Of a DNA stretch of 64,000 bases, positions 8,682 through 16,908 are shown in pieces; positions within the stretch are counted from its first letter, which is position 1; each line of letters opens with the position of its first letter. Under the pieces are notes generated by a model. That model made no database searches and was not told the origin of the DNA. It was given only the letters and a program-made list of their open reading frames with translations. Made by a program: the position numbers and the translations under genes. Where the stretch lies: assembly GCA_016291085.1 (NCBI GenBank), contig JAEEVW010000013.1, positions 22,410 through 86,409 of the forward strand, read 5' to 3'. The stretch is from Prevotella sp. (GTDB lineage: Bacteria > Bacteroidota > Bacteroidia > Bacteroidales > Bacteroidaceae).

Positions 8682-9908
8682 TTAACCCTTCAGGTCTTTG
8701 ACGATGAGCGTTGAATTTGTTCCGCCAAAGCCGAACGAATTGCTCAGGAATATGTCGAAATGCTGCTGGCGGGTCTCGGGGATGACATTGATACATTGTG
8801 TCACCTCGTCAGGATTCTCGAAATTCAGCGAACCGCCAATGAAGTCGTTCTTCATCATCAGCATCGAATAGACAATCTCTGAAGCTCCTGCCATCCACAT
8901 CTCGTGACCCGTCTGGCTCTTCGTCGACGTGACAGGCACCTTGTAGTCGCCAAACACCTGGGCAATGGCTTCTGCCTCACGACTGTCACCAATGGGAGTA
9001 GAGGTGGCGTGGGCATTGACGTAGCCGATATCAGTGGGTTTGACACCAGCACTCTCCAGACAACGGAGCAGCGAGCGCGAGGGACCTTCTACATTAGGCG
9101 TGGAGATGTGGTCGCCATTGCCCGAGAATCCCCAGCCAAGAATCTCGGCCAAGATGGGAGCACCACGCTTCACGGCATGCTCGTAGCTCTCGATGATGAG
9201 TGTGGCGGCACCACCGCTGGGTACCAATCCGTCGCGGTCGCGGTCGAAGGGACGACTGGCTTTGGTGGGGTCGTCGATACGGGTGGAGAACGTCTGCAGG
9301 GCGTCAAAAGAAGCGATGCCATACATGTTGTTTTCTTCTGCACCGCCACAGACGATGCAGTCCTGCAAACCATTTCTGATGAGCAGGAAACCCAGTCCCA
9401 ACGACTGTGAACCGCTGGCGCAGGCTGCCGATGCCGTCAGGTTGATACCCTTCAGGTGGAACAGCGTGGCCAGATTCATCGTCACCGTCGAATTCATAGA
9501 CTGGAAGATGGCTCCAGAGCCACAGGCAGCGGTAGAACCAACCTGGCGGAACTTGTCCATAGCCACCATCGTCGACTCGGCTACGGAGTCGTTGCCATAG
9601 ATGACTCCCACCTCGTGGCTGTCGATATAGTCTTGTGTCAGGCGTGCCTGCTCCAGGGCCTGTACAGTGGCCATATAGGCATACTGTGCCTCCTCGGGCA
9701 TCATCTGACGCACGTTGCGGCTTAATACTTTCTTCAAATCAGGATGCGGCACGTTGGCACAAATGGGCGAACGGAATCCCGCATCCTTGCGCTCCTGACT
9801 GAACACAATGCCGCTGCGCCCTTCGAACAAGGACTGGCGCACCTCGTCGAGCGTCGTACCGATGCACGACCAAATGCCCATACCCGTAATAACTACTCTT
9901 CTTTCCAT
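8682..9908 (-). CDS. 3-oxoacyl-ACP synthase (ketosynthase, FabF/FabB-like)
   Basis: A 408-residue condensing enzyme. Active-site residues are visible: Cys in TASAACASGSQSL, His in NAHATSTPIGD, Lys and the second His in KSQTGHE, and the C-terminal glycine-rich SNSFGFGGTNSTL. I use the ATG at 9908 (MERRVVITGMG) because the upstream GTG extension is only a GATAAGTG-type spacer. It should elongate an ACP-bound acyl chain with malonyl-ACP. Only one ketosynthase is present here; complete aryl-polyene clusters carry several, so the remaining genes may lie elsewhere. Confidence 0.94.
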   Translation of the reverse strand: MERRVVITGMGIWSCIGTTLDEVRQSLFEGRSGIVFSQERKDAGFRSPICANVPHPDLKKVLSRNVRQMMPEEAQYAYMATVQALEQARLTQDYIDSHEVGVIYGNDSVAESTMVAMDKFRQVGSTAACGSGAIFQSMNSTVTMNLATLFHLKGINLTASAACASGSQSLGLGFLLIRNGLQDCIVCGGAEENNMYGIASFDALQTFSTRIDDPTKASRPFDRDRDGLVPSGGAATLIIESYEHAVKRGAPILAEILGWGFSGNGDHISTPNVEGPSRSLLRCLESAGVKPTDIGYVNAHATSTPIGDSREAEAIAQVFGDYKVPVTSTKSQTGHEMWMAGASEIVYSMLMMKNDFIGGSLNFENPDEVTQCINVIPETRQQHFDIFLSNSFGFGGTNSTLIVKDLKG

Positions 9909-9931
9909 GTTTTCATTATATTTATCACTTA

Positions 9932-11071
9932 TCACTTCTCGTTTATCAGTTTCTTATAGCACCGACGGCGCTTGACGTACTCGGGCTTCAGCGGTTTCCA
10001 CTGCGACAGCTCGCGAACATTGTCTTCCAGTTGTGGCCCTGTCTCAGCCCACTTGAAGCCATACTGATTATAAATAGGTATCAGGTCGTCGAAGAACAAG
10101 GCATTCACACCCATTCCCTGATAGTCGGGGCGCACACCGATAAGCAGCATCTCAGCACTGTCGGCATGTTTCCATTTCAATGCCTTGATCAAATGATACC
10201 ATCCCATGGGCCATAGTCGGCCATTCGCTTTCTGCATAGCCTTTGTCATACTGCCCATCGTAATGGCAACGCCCACCAGTTCGTCTTTCTCGTTCAGCAC
10301 CACGGGAATCAATTTGAGGTCTATCAGCTTCAGATATTTGTCTAAGAAGTAGTCTATCTGTTGCGCTGTCAGCGATGAGAAACCGAAAATGGGTTCGTAT
10401 GCCTGGTTCAGCAGTTGGAAGACGCGTTGACCATAGTTTCCCTTGTCAACATCCGAAGAGCTCAGTTTTACCACTCGCAGGCCTATCTGCTCGCGGACAT
10501 ACTGCGCCGTACGACTGTAGCGAAGGGGCGTCTCCTGAGGAATCTGAATGCGTATTTGCACCCAGTCTACAGCTTTCTGAAAGCCCAGAGCCTCCATATG
10601 GCGTGGATAATAGTCGGGGTTCCAAATGGTATTCATGGTACCTGTCAGATGGAAGTCCTCTATGAGCATGCCCTCTTTGTCAAAATCGGTAATGCCCATT
10701 GGACCTTGCAGGGTGTTCATACCCAACTCACGTCCCCATTGTCCTACAGCTTCGAGCAGCGCACGGCTTACGCCCAAGTCATCGATAAACTCAATTAGAC
10801 CGAACCGCACCACACGCTGCTTCCAGTGTTCATTGGCTTTGCGGTTCACGATGCCTGCAATGCGACCGACGGGAACGTCGTCACGATAAGCCACGAAAAA
10901 CTGAACGTTGGAAAATTCCAATCCAGGGTTGTCCTTCCGACAAATGATGCCGGCGATATCTCGCTCCAGGTCTGGCACATATTGTGTCACACCATGGTAC
11001 ATCATGCGTGGCAGACGCACAAAGTCATCTCTATCCTGTTGGCACGTTACCTTGCGAACTTCCACTTTCAT
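9932..11071 (-). CDS. GNAT-fold acyltransferase-like protein
   Basis: A 379-residue protein of a family common in Bacteroidales and usually named as GNAT acetyltransferase. The N-terminal part shows YRDDVPVGRIAGIVNRKAN and the C-terminal half has AEMLLIGVRPDYQGMGVNALFFDDLIP, whose RPDYQGMGV matches the acyl-CoA-binding (Q/R)xxGxG/A segment of GNAT enzymes. Its ATG overlaps the stop of a 33-codon frame as ATGA. It probably transfers an acyl group to or from a product of the pathway, but the substrate is unknown. Confidence 0.8.
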   Translation of the reverse strand: MKVEVRKVTCQQDRDDFVRLPRMMYHGVTQYVPDLERDIAGIICRKDNPGLEFSNVQFFVAYRDDVPVGRIAGIVNRKANEHWKQRVVRFGLIEFIDDLGVSRALLEAVGQWGRELGMNTLQGPMGITDFDKEGMLIEDFHLTGTMNTIWNPDYYPRHMEALGFQKAVDWVQIRIQIPQETPLRYSRTAQYVREQIGLRVVKLSSSDVDKGNYGQRVFQLLNQAYEPIFGFSSLTAQQIDYFLDKYLKLIDLKLIPVVLNEKDELVGVAITMGSMTKAMQKANGRLWPMGWYHLIKALKWKHADSAEMLLIGVRPDYQGMGVNALFFDDLIPIYNQYGFKWAETGPQLEDNVRELSQWKPLKPEYVKRRRCYKKLINEK

Positions 11072-11169
11072 CGGCCAGCCTTGTTTTTGTTCTTGCGCAG
11101 GTTGCTGATGAACAGCACATTTTCGCCTATCACCTGGAGTGGTTCCAAGATGTTTTTCAATGATTCCAT
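11068..11169 (-). CDS. Small hypothetical ORF translationally coupled to the GNAT-like gene
   Basis: A 33-residue frame starting MESLKNILEPLQVIG and ending NKNKAGR. Its TGA overlaps the ATG of the next gene (ATGA), the same coupling used at two other junctions of this operon. It has an amphipathic N-terminal half and a very basic C-terminal tail. I recognise no family. It could be a leader peptide that controls translation of the operon, or the true N-terminal gene of the operon. Confidence 0.4.
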   Translation of the reverse strand: MESLKNILEPLQVIGENVLFISNLRKNKNKAGR

Positions 11170-11231
11170 TACACCATTGTTATAAACCCATTGCGATGCA
11201 AAATTGGGTTTGTTTCATTTTTTTTTGTTTG

Positions 11232-11254
11232 CAAAAGTAAACATTTTCTATCAA
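11232..11254 (-). promoter_or_regulatory. Possible promoter of the polyene-type operon
   Basis: On the minus strand TACTTTTG (11239-11232) fits the Bacteroidetes -7 consensus TAnnTTTG. It lies about 60 bases upstream of the 33-codon frame. The -33 TTTG is not convincing at the expected distance. Confidence 0.45.
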
Positions 11255-11325
11255 TTTTCGATGTTCATTTCTTCTCTAATAACATTCTTTACTTCTTTTT
11301 TAGATAAAACAAGACATTTAGAGAG

Positions 11326-11409
11326 ATGATATCAACAACATATACCATCACCGCCCGTCTGTCAGAAAAAGGTGGTTTGGAATTTGAGTTGACACTAAAA
11401 GTGGGGTAA
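11326..11409 (+). pseudogene. Relic of a histidine-kinase 3' end
   Basis: This 27-codon frame reads TYTITARLSEKGGLEF followed by ELTLKVG and a stop. It closely matches the last codons of the kinase gene at 339-1262 (TITVRLSEKGGLEFEFTL), in DNA as well as protein. No upstream HisKA or ATPase sequence remains. It is therefore the 3' stump of a second, related kinase gene or the product of a partial duplication. Confidence 0.8.
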
Positions 11410-11477
11410 TTGGCTTGGATTTTTCGGGTTTTTAATTAGATTAACAATTAAAAGCGTGAAAAACGAACTATTTTCAC

Positions 11478-11485
11478 TATCTTTG
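11478..11485 (+). promoter_or_regulatory. Promoter -7 box of the carboxyltransferase gene
   Basis: TATCTTTG fits TAnnTTTG exactly and is followed by GCAG, as in many Bacteroidetes promoters. It gives a leader of about 50 bases before the ATG at 11543. Confidence 0.65.
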
Positions 11486-11542
11486 CAGCGATATTACTCA
11501 TTTCCGAATGTAACGAATTGAACAAATCTAATATTACAGAAT

Positions 11543-13327
11543 ATGAAGAAGAAAATCAAGTTTAGTCTCGTCTACCGCGATATGTGGCAGTCGTCAGGAA
11601 AGTTTCAGCCTCGTAAGGATCAGTTAGAGCGTATAGCACCAGCCATCATCGACATGGGTTGCTTTGCCCGTGTGGAAACGAATGGTGGTGCCTTCGAACA
11701 GGTGAACCTCATGGCTGGTGAGAATCCTAACCTGGCCGTCCGCGCGTTCTGCAAGCCTTTCAACGAGGTGGGTATCCAGACCCACATGTTGGACCGCGGT
11801 CTGAACGCGCTGCGCATGTATCCCGTGCCCGACGATGTGCGCGAGTTGATGTATAAGGTGAAGAAGGCTCAGGGTGTGGACATTCCCCGTATCTTCTGTG
11901 GTCTGAACGACACGCGTAATATCATTCCCAGCATCAAGTGGGCCAAGGCCGCAGGTATGATTCCGCAGGCCACGCTGTGTATCACTACCAGCCCCGTGCA
12001 CACTGTTGAGTACTACAGCGCCATTGCCGACGAGGTGATTGCTGCCGGAGCCGAGGAAATTTGTTTGAAGGATATGGCAGGCATCGGACAGCCTGCGCTG
12101 CTGGGTGCGCTGACGAAGGCCATCAAGACGAAGCACCCCGACATCATCATTCAGTATCATGGACATAGTGGTCCCGGCCTGTCGATGGCTTCGATTCTGG
12201 AGGTTTGTAACAATGGTGCCGACATCATCGATACCGCCATCGAACCGCTGTCGTGGGGTAAGGTGCATCCGGATATCATCTCCGTGCAGTCGATGCTGAA
12301 GAACGAGGGCTTCGAGGTGGCTGATATTAATATGAACGCGTATATGCAGGCGCGTTCGTTGACGCAGGAGTTCATTGACGACTGGCTGGGCTGCTTCATC
12401 AATCCTGCCAACAAGCACATGTCGAGCCTGTTGCTGGGCAGTGGTCTGCCTGGTGGCATGATGGGTTCGATGATGGCCGACCTGGGTCCCATCCAGACCA
12501 TGATCAACAAGCTGCGCGAGAAGAAGGGCGAGGCCACACTGTCGATGGATGACATGCTGGTGAAGCTGTTCAACGAGGTAGAGTACGTATGGCCAAAGGT
12601 GGGTTACCCCCCACTGGTTACGCCGTTCTCGCAGTATACGAAGAACATCGCGCTGATGAATCTGCTGACGATGGAGCAGGGCAAAGGCCGCTACGTGATG
12701 ATGGACGACGCCATCTGGGGCATGATCCTCGGCAAGAGCGGCAAGGTGCCTGGCACCATCGATCCCGAATTCGTTGAGCTGGCCAAGAAGCAGAACCGCG
12801 AGTTCACCGATGCCGATCCTCATACGCTGATTCCCAATGCCCTCGAAGGCTTTAAGAAGGAGATGGACGAGAACGGCTGGGACTACGGACAGGACAACGA
12901 AGAACTGTTCGAGTTGGCTATGCACCCCGAGCAGTATCGCCCGTTTAAGAGCGGTCAGGCCAAGAAGCAGTTGCTGGCCGATATTCAGAAGGCCAAGGAC
13001 GCCAAGCTGGGTGGTTCGAAGATGAAGCCCGAGGAGTTGGCTGCCTTCAAGCATGCCAAGGCCGACCCGTTGACAGCACCTGTTGCCGGACAGGTGTACT
13101 ACGAGTTCTCTGGCGAAGGAGCCTGCGAGCCTTGTCTGGAACCGTTCATTGGCCAGAAGTACAAGGAAGGCGACACCTACTGCTATATCCAGGCTCCTTG
13201 GGGCGAAATCGTTCCCATCCCCGCTGCGCTGGGTGGTAAGCTCGTCGAGGTAGCTGCCAAGCAGGGCGCGAAGGTGCGTCGTGGCGACAATCTGGGATGG
13301 ATTGAGCGCGAGGGAAGCGATAAGTGA
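11543..13327 (+). CDS. Carboxyltransferase subunit of OadA/PycB type with a degenerate biotinyl domain
   Basis: A 594-residue protein with the conserved carboxyltransferase barrel of oxaloacetate decarboxylase alpha, pyruvate carboxylase B and transcarboxylase 5S. It shows YRDMWQSSGKF, ICLKDMAG (reactive lysine), YHGHSGPGLSM (metal-binding histidines) and GGMMGSMMADL. A PYC_OADA-like helical region follows. The last 80 residues have the lipoyl/biotinyl fold, but the usual AMKM biotinylation site is replaced by APWG in YIQAPWGEIVPIP, so this domain cannot be biotinylated on the normal lysine. A separate biotin carrier, not in this window, would be needed. The substrate could be pyruvate/oxaloacetate or a methylmalonyl-CoA transcarboxylation. 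Confidence 0.9.
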   Translation: MKKKIKFSLVYRDMWQSSGKFQPRKDQLERIAPAIIDMGCFARVETNGGAFEQVNLMAGENPNLAVRAFCKPFNEVGIQTHMLDRGLNALRMYPVPDDVRELMYKVKKAQGVDIPRIFCGLNDTRNIIPSIKWAKAAGMIPQATLCITTSPVHTVEYYSAIADEVIAAGAEEICLKDMAGIGQPALLGALTKAIKTKHPDIIIQYHGHSGPGLSMASILEVCNNGADIIDTAIEPLSWGKVHPDIISVQSMLKNEGFEVADINMNAYMQARSLTQEFIDDWLGCFINPANKHMSSLLLGSGLPGGMMGSMMADLGPIQTMINKLREKKGEATLSMDDMLVKLFNEVEYVWPKVGYPPLVTPFSQYTKNIALMNLLTMEQGKGRYVMMDDAIWGMILGKSGKVPGTIDPEFVELAKKQNREFTDADPHTLIPNALEGFKKEMDENGWDYGQDNEELFELAMHPEQYRPFKSGQAKKQLLADIQKAKDAKLGGSKMKPEELAAFKHAKADPLTAPVAGQVYYEFSGEGACEPCLEPFIGQKYKEGDTYCYIQAPWGEIVPIPAALGGKLVEVAAKQGAKVRRGDNLGWIEREGSDK

Positions 13328-13377
13328 TAAGTGATAAGTGATAAGTGATAAACGATAAGTGATAAGTGAGAAGCGAT
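13328..13377 (+). repeat. GATAAGTG short tandem spacer
   Basis: Imperfect tandem copies of GATAAGTG and GAGAAGCG fill the gap between two genes. The same word family occurs at 42.72 and 45.38 kb and in the GNAT/ketosynthase junction at 9.92 kb. Confidence 0.85.
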
Positions 13378-13399
13378 AAATTCTATCGCAAAGACTATC

Positions 13400-13894
13400 A
13401 TGGACTATCAAGCAATTATTGACAAATATTACCCTGCGGACGATGCGCTCCGCAGGGTTTTATTGCAACATAGCCGGCAGGTGGCAGACCGTTGTTTGCA
13501 AATCGTCAGGAAGCACAAGGAACTGCCCGTCGACGTGCAATTCTTGGAGGAGGCTGCCATGCTACACGACATTGGCATCTACCAATGCGATGCACCCAGC
13601 ATTCACTGTCAAGGGACGGAACCCTACATCAAACATGGTCCCATAGGCGGTGACTTGCTGCGCCAGGAGGGTTTGCCTCGTCACGCCCGCGTGGCAGAAC
13701 GTCATACGGGAACAGGACTGCCGGGTTATGAGCCCGAGACGCTGGAGGAACAGATTGTGTGCTATGCTGACAAGTTCTATTCCAAGTCTAGTCCCAACCA
13801 TGTGCGCACAGTGGCTGAAACCGCACAGTCGCTCGAGAAATTCGGACACGAAGGGGTGCTGAAATTCCTTTCCTGGGCAGAAAGATTCGAATAA
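13400..13894 (+). CDS. HD-domain phosphohydrolase
   Basis: A 164-residue protein with the HD fold: the first histidine in LLQHSRQVADR (about residue 24), the HD pair in AAMLHDIGIY, and a further histidine in VAERHTGTGL. The last conserved acidic residue is in CYADKFYSK. Such stand-alone HD proteins hydrolyse phosphoesters or nucleotides; the substrate is unknown. The start at 13400 is required to include the first metal-ligand histidine. A perfect 9-bp stem followed by TTTTATT lies inside codons 11-20, which may dampen read-through from the upstream gene. Confidence 0.85.
   Translation: MDYQAIIDKYYPADDALRRVLLQHSRQVADRCLQIVRKHKELPVDVQFLEEAAMLHDIGIYQCDAPSIHCQGTEPYIKHGPIGGDLLRQEGLPRHARVAERHTGTGLPGYEPETLEEQIVCYADKFYSKSSPNHVRTVAETAQSLEKFGHEGVLKFLSWAERFE
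13432..13464 (+). terminator. Terminator-like hairpin inside the HD-hydrolase ORF
   Basis: CCCTGCGGA at 13432-13440 pairs perfectly with TCCGCAGGG at 13449-13457, and TTTTATT follows. It lies 105 bases after the stop of the carboxyltransferase gene but inside the next coding region. Confidence 0.6.
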
Positions 13895-13917
13895 AAAGGT
13901 AAAAGACCCCTACCAAA

Positions 13918-13940
13918 CCTCCCCGAGGGGAGGCTTTTTC
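13918..13940 (+). terminator. Terminator-like GC-rich palindrome after the HD gene
   Basis: CCTCCCC (13918-13924) pairs with GGGGAGG (13927-13933) and is followed by CTTTTT. A second CCCTCAGGGG palindrome follows at once. The same CCTCCC/GGGAGG words form the in-frame insert of the sigma factor at 51.3 kb, so this is also a member of a dispersed palindromic repeat family. Confidence 0.65.
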
Positions 13941-14027
13941 CCCTCAGGGGAGGCGGAGGGGGGTTAAAAAAATATAAGGCGGCAGCAAATTCTTCACTCT
14001 TCACTCTTCACTCTTCACTTTTTTTAC

Positions 14028-14035
14028 TACCTTTG
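14028..14035 (+). promoter_or_regulatory. Promoter -7 box immediately before the LptD-like gene
   Basis: TACCTTTG ends only five bases before the GTG start at 14041. If this box is used, the transcript would begin at or very near the start codon. Confidence 0.6.
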
Positions 14036-14040
14036 CAGCC

Positions 14041-16908
14041 GTGAGAAGAAAAACGCTCATATTTCTATCCCTTTTTGTCATCGTTTTTATGGTGGCAGAA
14101 GTACCTCGGTTGCGCTTTCCCAATGGGGGAGCGGGCAATGATTCTATTCCTGAAGATTCCGTTCCCCAGGACACGCTGCCCGTCAGAAAAGGTCCTATTC
14201 CTGCTTTACAGAATGATACGTCCAAGAACATCTCGCAGACATTGGACACTGCCGGCATGGACTCGCTACAGAAGGCCATCTGGTTGCACAACAAGCTGAT
14301 TGACGACTCGTTGCGTGCAGACTCGCTGAATCGCCAGCGCAAGAATGGTATTGATGCTCCTGTAGAGTATTCTGCAGAGGACTCCATGGTGTATGTGGGT
14401 GACACGAAACTGGCCTATCTCTATGGTAAGTCGCACGTGAAATACGAAAACATGGATTTGTCGAGCGACCAGATCTACATGTCGATGGACTCCAGTCTGG
14501 TCCATGCCACTGGTTCGCGCGACACGACGGGAAAGAAGTTCGGAACCCCCGTATTCAAAATGGGTAGCGACACCTATGAGAACGATACGATGGCTTTCAA
14601 CTTCAAGACGAAGAAGGGTCTTATCACCAATGTCTATACGCAACAGGACGAGGGCTACATGACGTCGGAGATATCGAAGCGCGATGCAGACGGTAACATG
14701 TATCTGTATCACGGACGCTATACGACCTGCGACCAGCCACATCCCGACTTCTATTTCGCCATGTCGCGTGCCAAGGTTCGCCCGGGCAAGGATGTAGTAT
14801 TCGGTCCGGCTTATCTGGTGGTGGCCGACGTGCCGCTGCCATTTGCCATACCTTACGGCTTCTTCCCGTTTACGAAGAGCTACTCCAGCGGTTTCATCAT
14901 GCCAACCTATGGTGACGAGACGTCACGAGGCTTCTATCTGCGTGATGGTGGTTACTATTTTGCCATCAACGACAAGATGGACCTGAAGCTGATTGGTGAG
15001 ATTTATACCAAGGGGTCGTGGGGCGTCTCTGGAGCCTCAAACTATCGCAAACGCTATCGTTACAGTGGTTCGTTTTTTGCCAGTTACCAGAGTTCGGTGA
15101 CGGGCGACAAGAATATGCCCGACTATGTGAAACAGACGAGTTTCAAGGTTCAGTGGTCGCATCGTCAAGATGCCAAGGCAAACCCGTACAGTACGCTGTC
15201 GGCCAGTGTGAACTTCGCCACGTCGAACTACGAGCCGAACAACCTGACCTCGATGTATAATCCCCAGTCGATGACGCAGTCGACGCGTACTTCGTCAGTC
15301 AGCTGGAGCACCAATTTCTCGAGCATAGGCATGAGTCTGAGTTCGACAGTGAACCTGAACCAGAATATGCGTGACTCCACCATTGCGCTGACGCTGCCCG
15401 ACCTGAACATCAGCATCTCGCGTTTCTATCCCTTTAAACGTAAGAACGGGGTGGGCGAGGAACGCTGGTATGAAAAGATTGCGATGCAGTACACGGGTCA
15501 TCTGACCAACAGCATTGATACGAAAGAGGATAAGCTGTTGAAGTCGAGTCTGGCCAAGGACTGGCGCAACGGTATGGATCATCGTATTCAGACCTCAGGT
15601 AGTTTTACACTGTTCGGTTATCTGAACCTGAATCCCAGTTTCAACTTCAACGACAAGATGTTGACACGAAAGCATGTCCGCTCGTGGGATGTGGACCAAC
15701 AGAAGGAGAAGGTTGACACGGTACAGGGATTCTATAACATGTACGACTGGGACTTGAGCCTGTCTGCATCGACCAAGCTCTATGGTTTCTATATCCCCAA
15801 TCGCAAACTTTTCGGCAACAAGATTGACCGCATTCGCCACGTGTTGACGCCGACAGTCAGTTTCAGCTATGCACCCAGCTTCGGTTCTGCCCGTTACGGT
15901 TACTACGACACGTATCTGAAGACTGATGCTGAGGGTAACACATCGCTGGTGGAGTACTCACCTTATACCGGCACGCTCTATTCACCGCCAAGCAAGGACA
16001 TGAGAGGCTCGATGTCGGTATCGATATCGAATAACGTTGAGATGAAGTACCGTAACAGGGATGACTCGCTGGTGAAGGTAAGTCTGATTGACGAGTTGGG
16101 CGCTTCTATGTCATACAACTTCGCTGCCAAGGAGAAGCCCTGGAGCGACCTGAGCACGACGCTGCGCCTGAAGCTGACAAAGAGTTATACCTTCAACCTG
16201 AGTGCTGTCTTCGCCACCTATGCCTACGAAGCCGACTCCGTGGGAGCTACACCCTATATAGGCAATCGTACGGAGTATAGCAAGGGTCGTTTCGGCCGTT
16301 TCCAGGGCATGTCTCAGAACCTGAACTACACGCTCGACAATACGAAGGTCGCCAACTTCTTCAAATGGTTGCGTGGCGAGAGAGTCGACAAGAAGAAAGA
16401 CAAGAACAAGGGTAAAGGTGACGAGTACGATACGGGTGTCGAGACGAATATTGACAACCAGATGGAGGCTGGTAAGCATGGTGCTGAGAGAGGGCAAAAC
16501 GATATGGCCGAGACGGACGCCGACGGATACATGCAGTTCTCGATGCCTTGGTCGCTCAGTATCGGCTATGGTATCACGATGCGCGAAAACACCAGTGGCA
16601 AGTTCAATTACGACACGATGCGCTATCCCTATAGCTTTACGCAGAACCTGAATATATCAGGTAATCTCCGCCTGTCCGAAGGCTGGAACATCTCGTTCTC
16701 GTCGGGCTATGACTTCGACAACAAGAAGATCTCGATGACGACGGCTTCCCTGTCGCGCGACCTGCATTGCTTCAACATGTCGTGTCAGGTGGTGCTGGCG
16801 CCTTACACCAGTTATAACTTCTCGTTCCGATGCAATGCTGCCACGCTTACCGATGCTTTGAAATACGATAAGCGCAGCAGCTATTCAAATGCAGTACAGT
16901 GGTATTAA
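14041..16908 (+). CDS. LptD-like outer-membrane LPS-assembly protein
   Basis: A 955-residue outer-membrane protein. A signal-anchor-like N-terminus (residues 1-20) needs the GTG start. Residues about 100-230 are an OstA/LptA-like beta-jellyroll (VYVGDTKLAYLYGKSHVKYE, DTYENDTMAFNFKTKKGLI). The rest is a beta-barrel with many aromatic-ending strands. DVPLPFAIPYGFFPF resembles the conserved LptD plug-barrel junction. It should receive LPS from LptA and insert it in the outer leaflet. A lysine-rich low-complexity loop (KKKDKNKGKGDE) lies near residue 790. Its stop overlaps the stop of the convergent antiporter gene by four bases. Confidence 0.85.
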   Translation: MRRKTLIFLSLFVIVFMVAEVPRLRFPNGGAGNDSIPEDSVPQDTLPVRKGPIPALQNDTSKNISQTLDTAGMDSLQKAIWLHNKLIDDSLRADSLNRQRKNGIDAPVEYSAEDSMVYVGDTKLAYLYGKSHVKYENMDLSSDQIYMSMDSSLVHATGSRDTTGKKFGTPVFKMGSDTYENDTMAFNFKTKKGLITNVYTQQDEGYMTSEISKRDADGNMYLYHGRYTTCDQPHPDFYFAMSRAKVRPGKDVVFGPAYLVVADVPLPFAIPYGFFPFTKSYSSGFIMPTYGDETSRGFYLRDGGYYFAINDKMDLKLIGEIYTKGSWGVSGASNYRKRYRYSGSFFASYQSSVTGDKNMPDYVKQTSFKVQWSHRQDAKANPYSTLSASVNFATSNYEPNNLTSMYNPQSMTQSTRTSSVSWSTNFSSIGMSLSSTVNLNQNMRDSTIALTLPDLNISISRFYPFKRKNGVGEERWYEKIAMQYTGHLTNSIDTKEDKLLKSSLAKDWRNGMDHRIQTSGSFTLFGYLNLNPSFNFNDKMLTRKHVRSWDVDQQKEKVDTVQGFYNMYDWDLSLSASTKLYGFYIPNRKLFGNKIDRIRHVLTPTVSFSYAPSFGSARYGYYDTYLKTDAEGNTSLVEYSPYTGTLYSPPSKDMRGSMSVSISNNVEMKYRNRDDSLVKVSLIDELGASMSYNFAAKEKPWSDLSTTLRLKLTKSYTFNLSAVFATYAYEADSVGATPYIGNRTEYSKGRFGRFQGMSQNLNYTLDNTKVANFFKWLRGERVDKKKDKNKGKGDEYDTGVETNIDNQMEAGKHGAERGQNDMAETDADGYMQFSMPWSLSIGYGITMRENTSGKFNYDTMRYPYSFTQNLNISGNLRLSEGWNISFSSGYDFDNKKISMTTASLSRDLHCFNMSCQVVLAPYTSYNFSFRCNAATLTDALKYDKRSSYSNAVQWY

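Noticed and set aside
11624..13411. A 595-codon minus-strand open frame opposite the carboxyltransferase gene
   Set aside because: It is the complement of a highly biased GC-rich gene; it is histidine/leucine/glutamine-rich with no domain, and its start lies in a GATAAGTG repeat.
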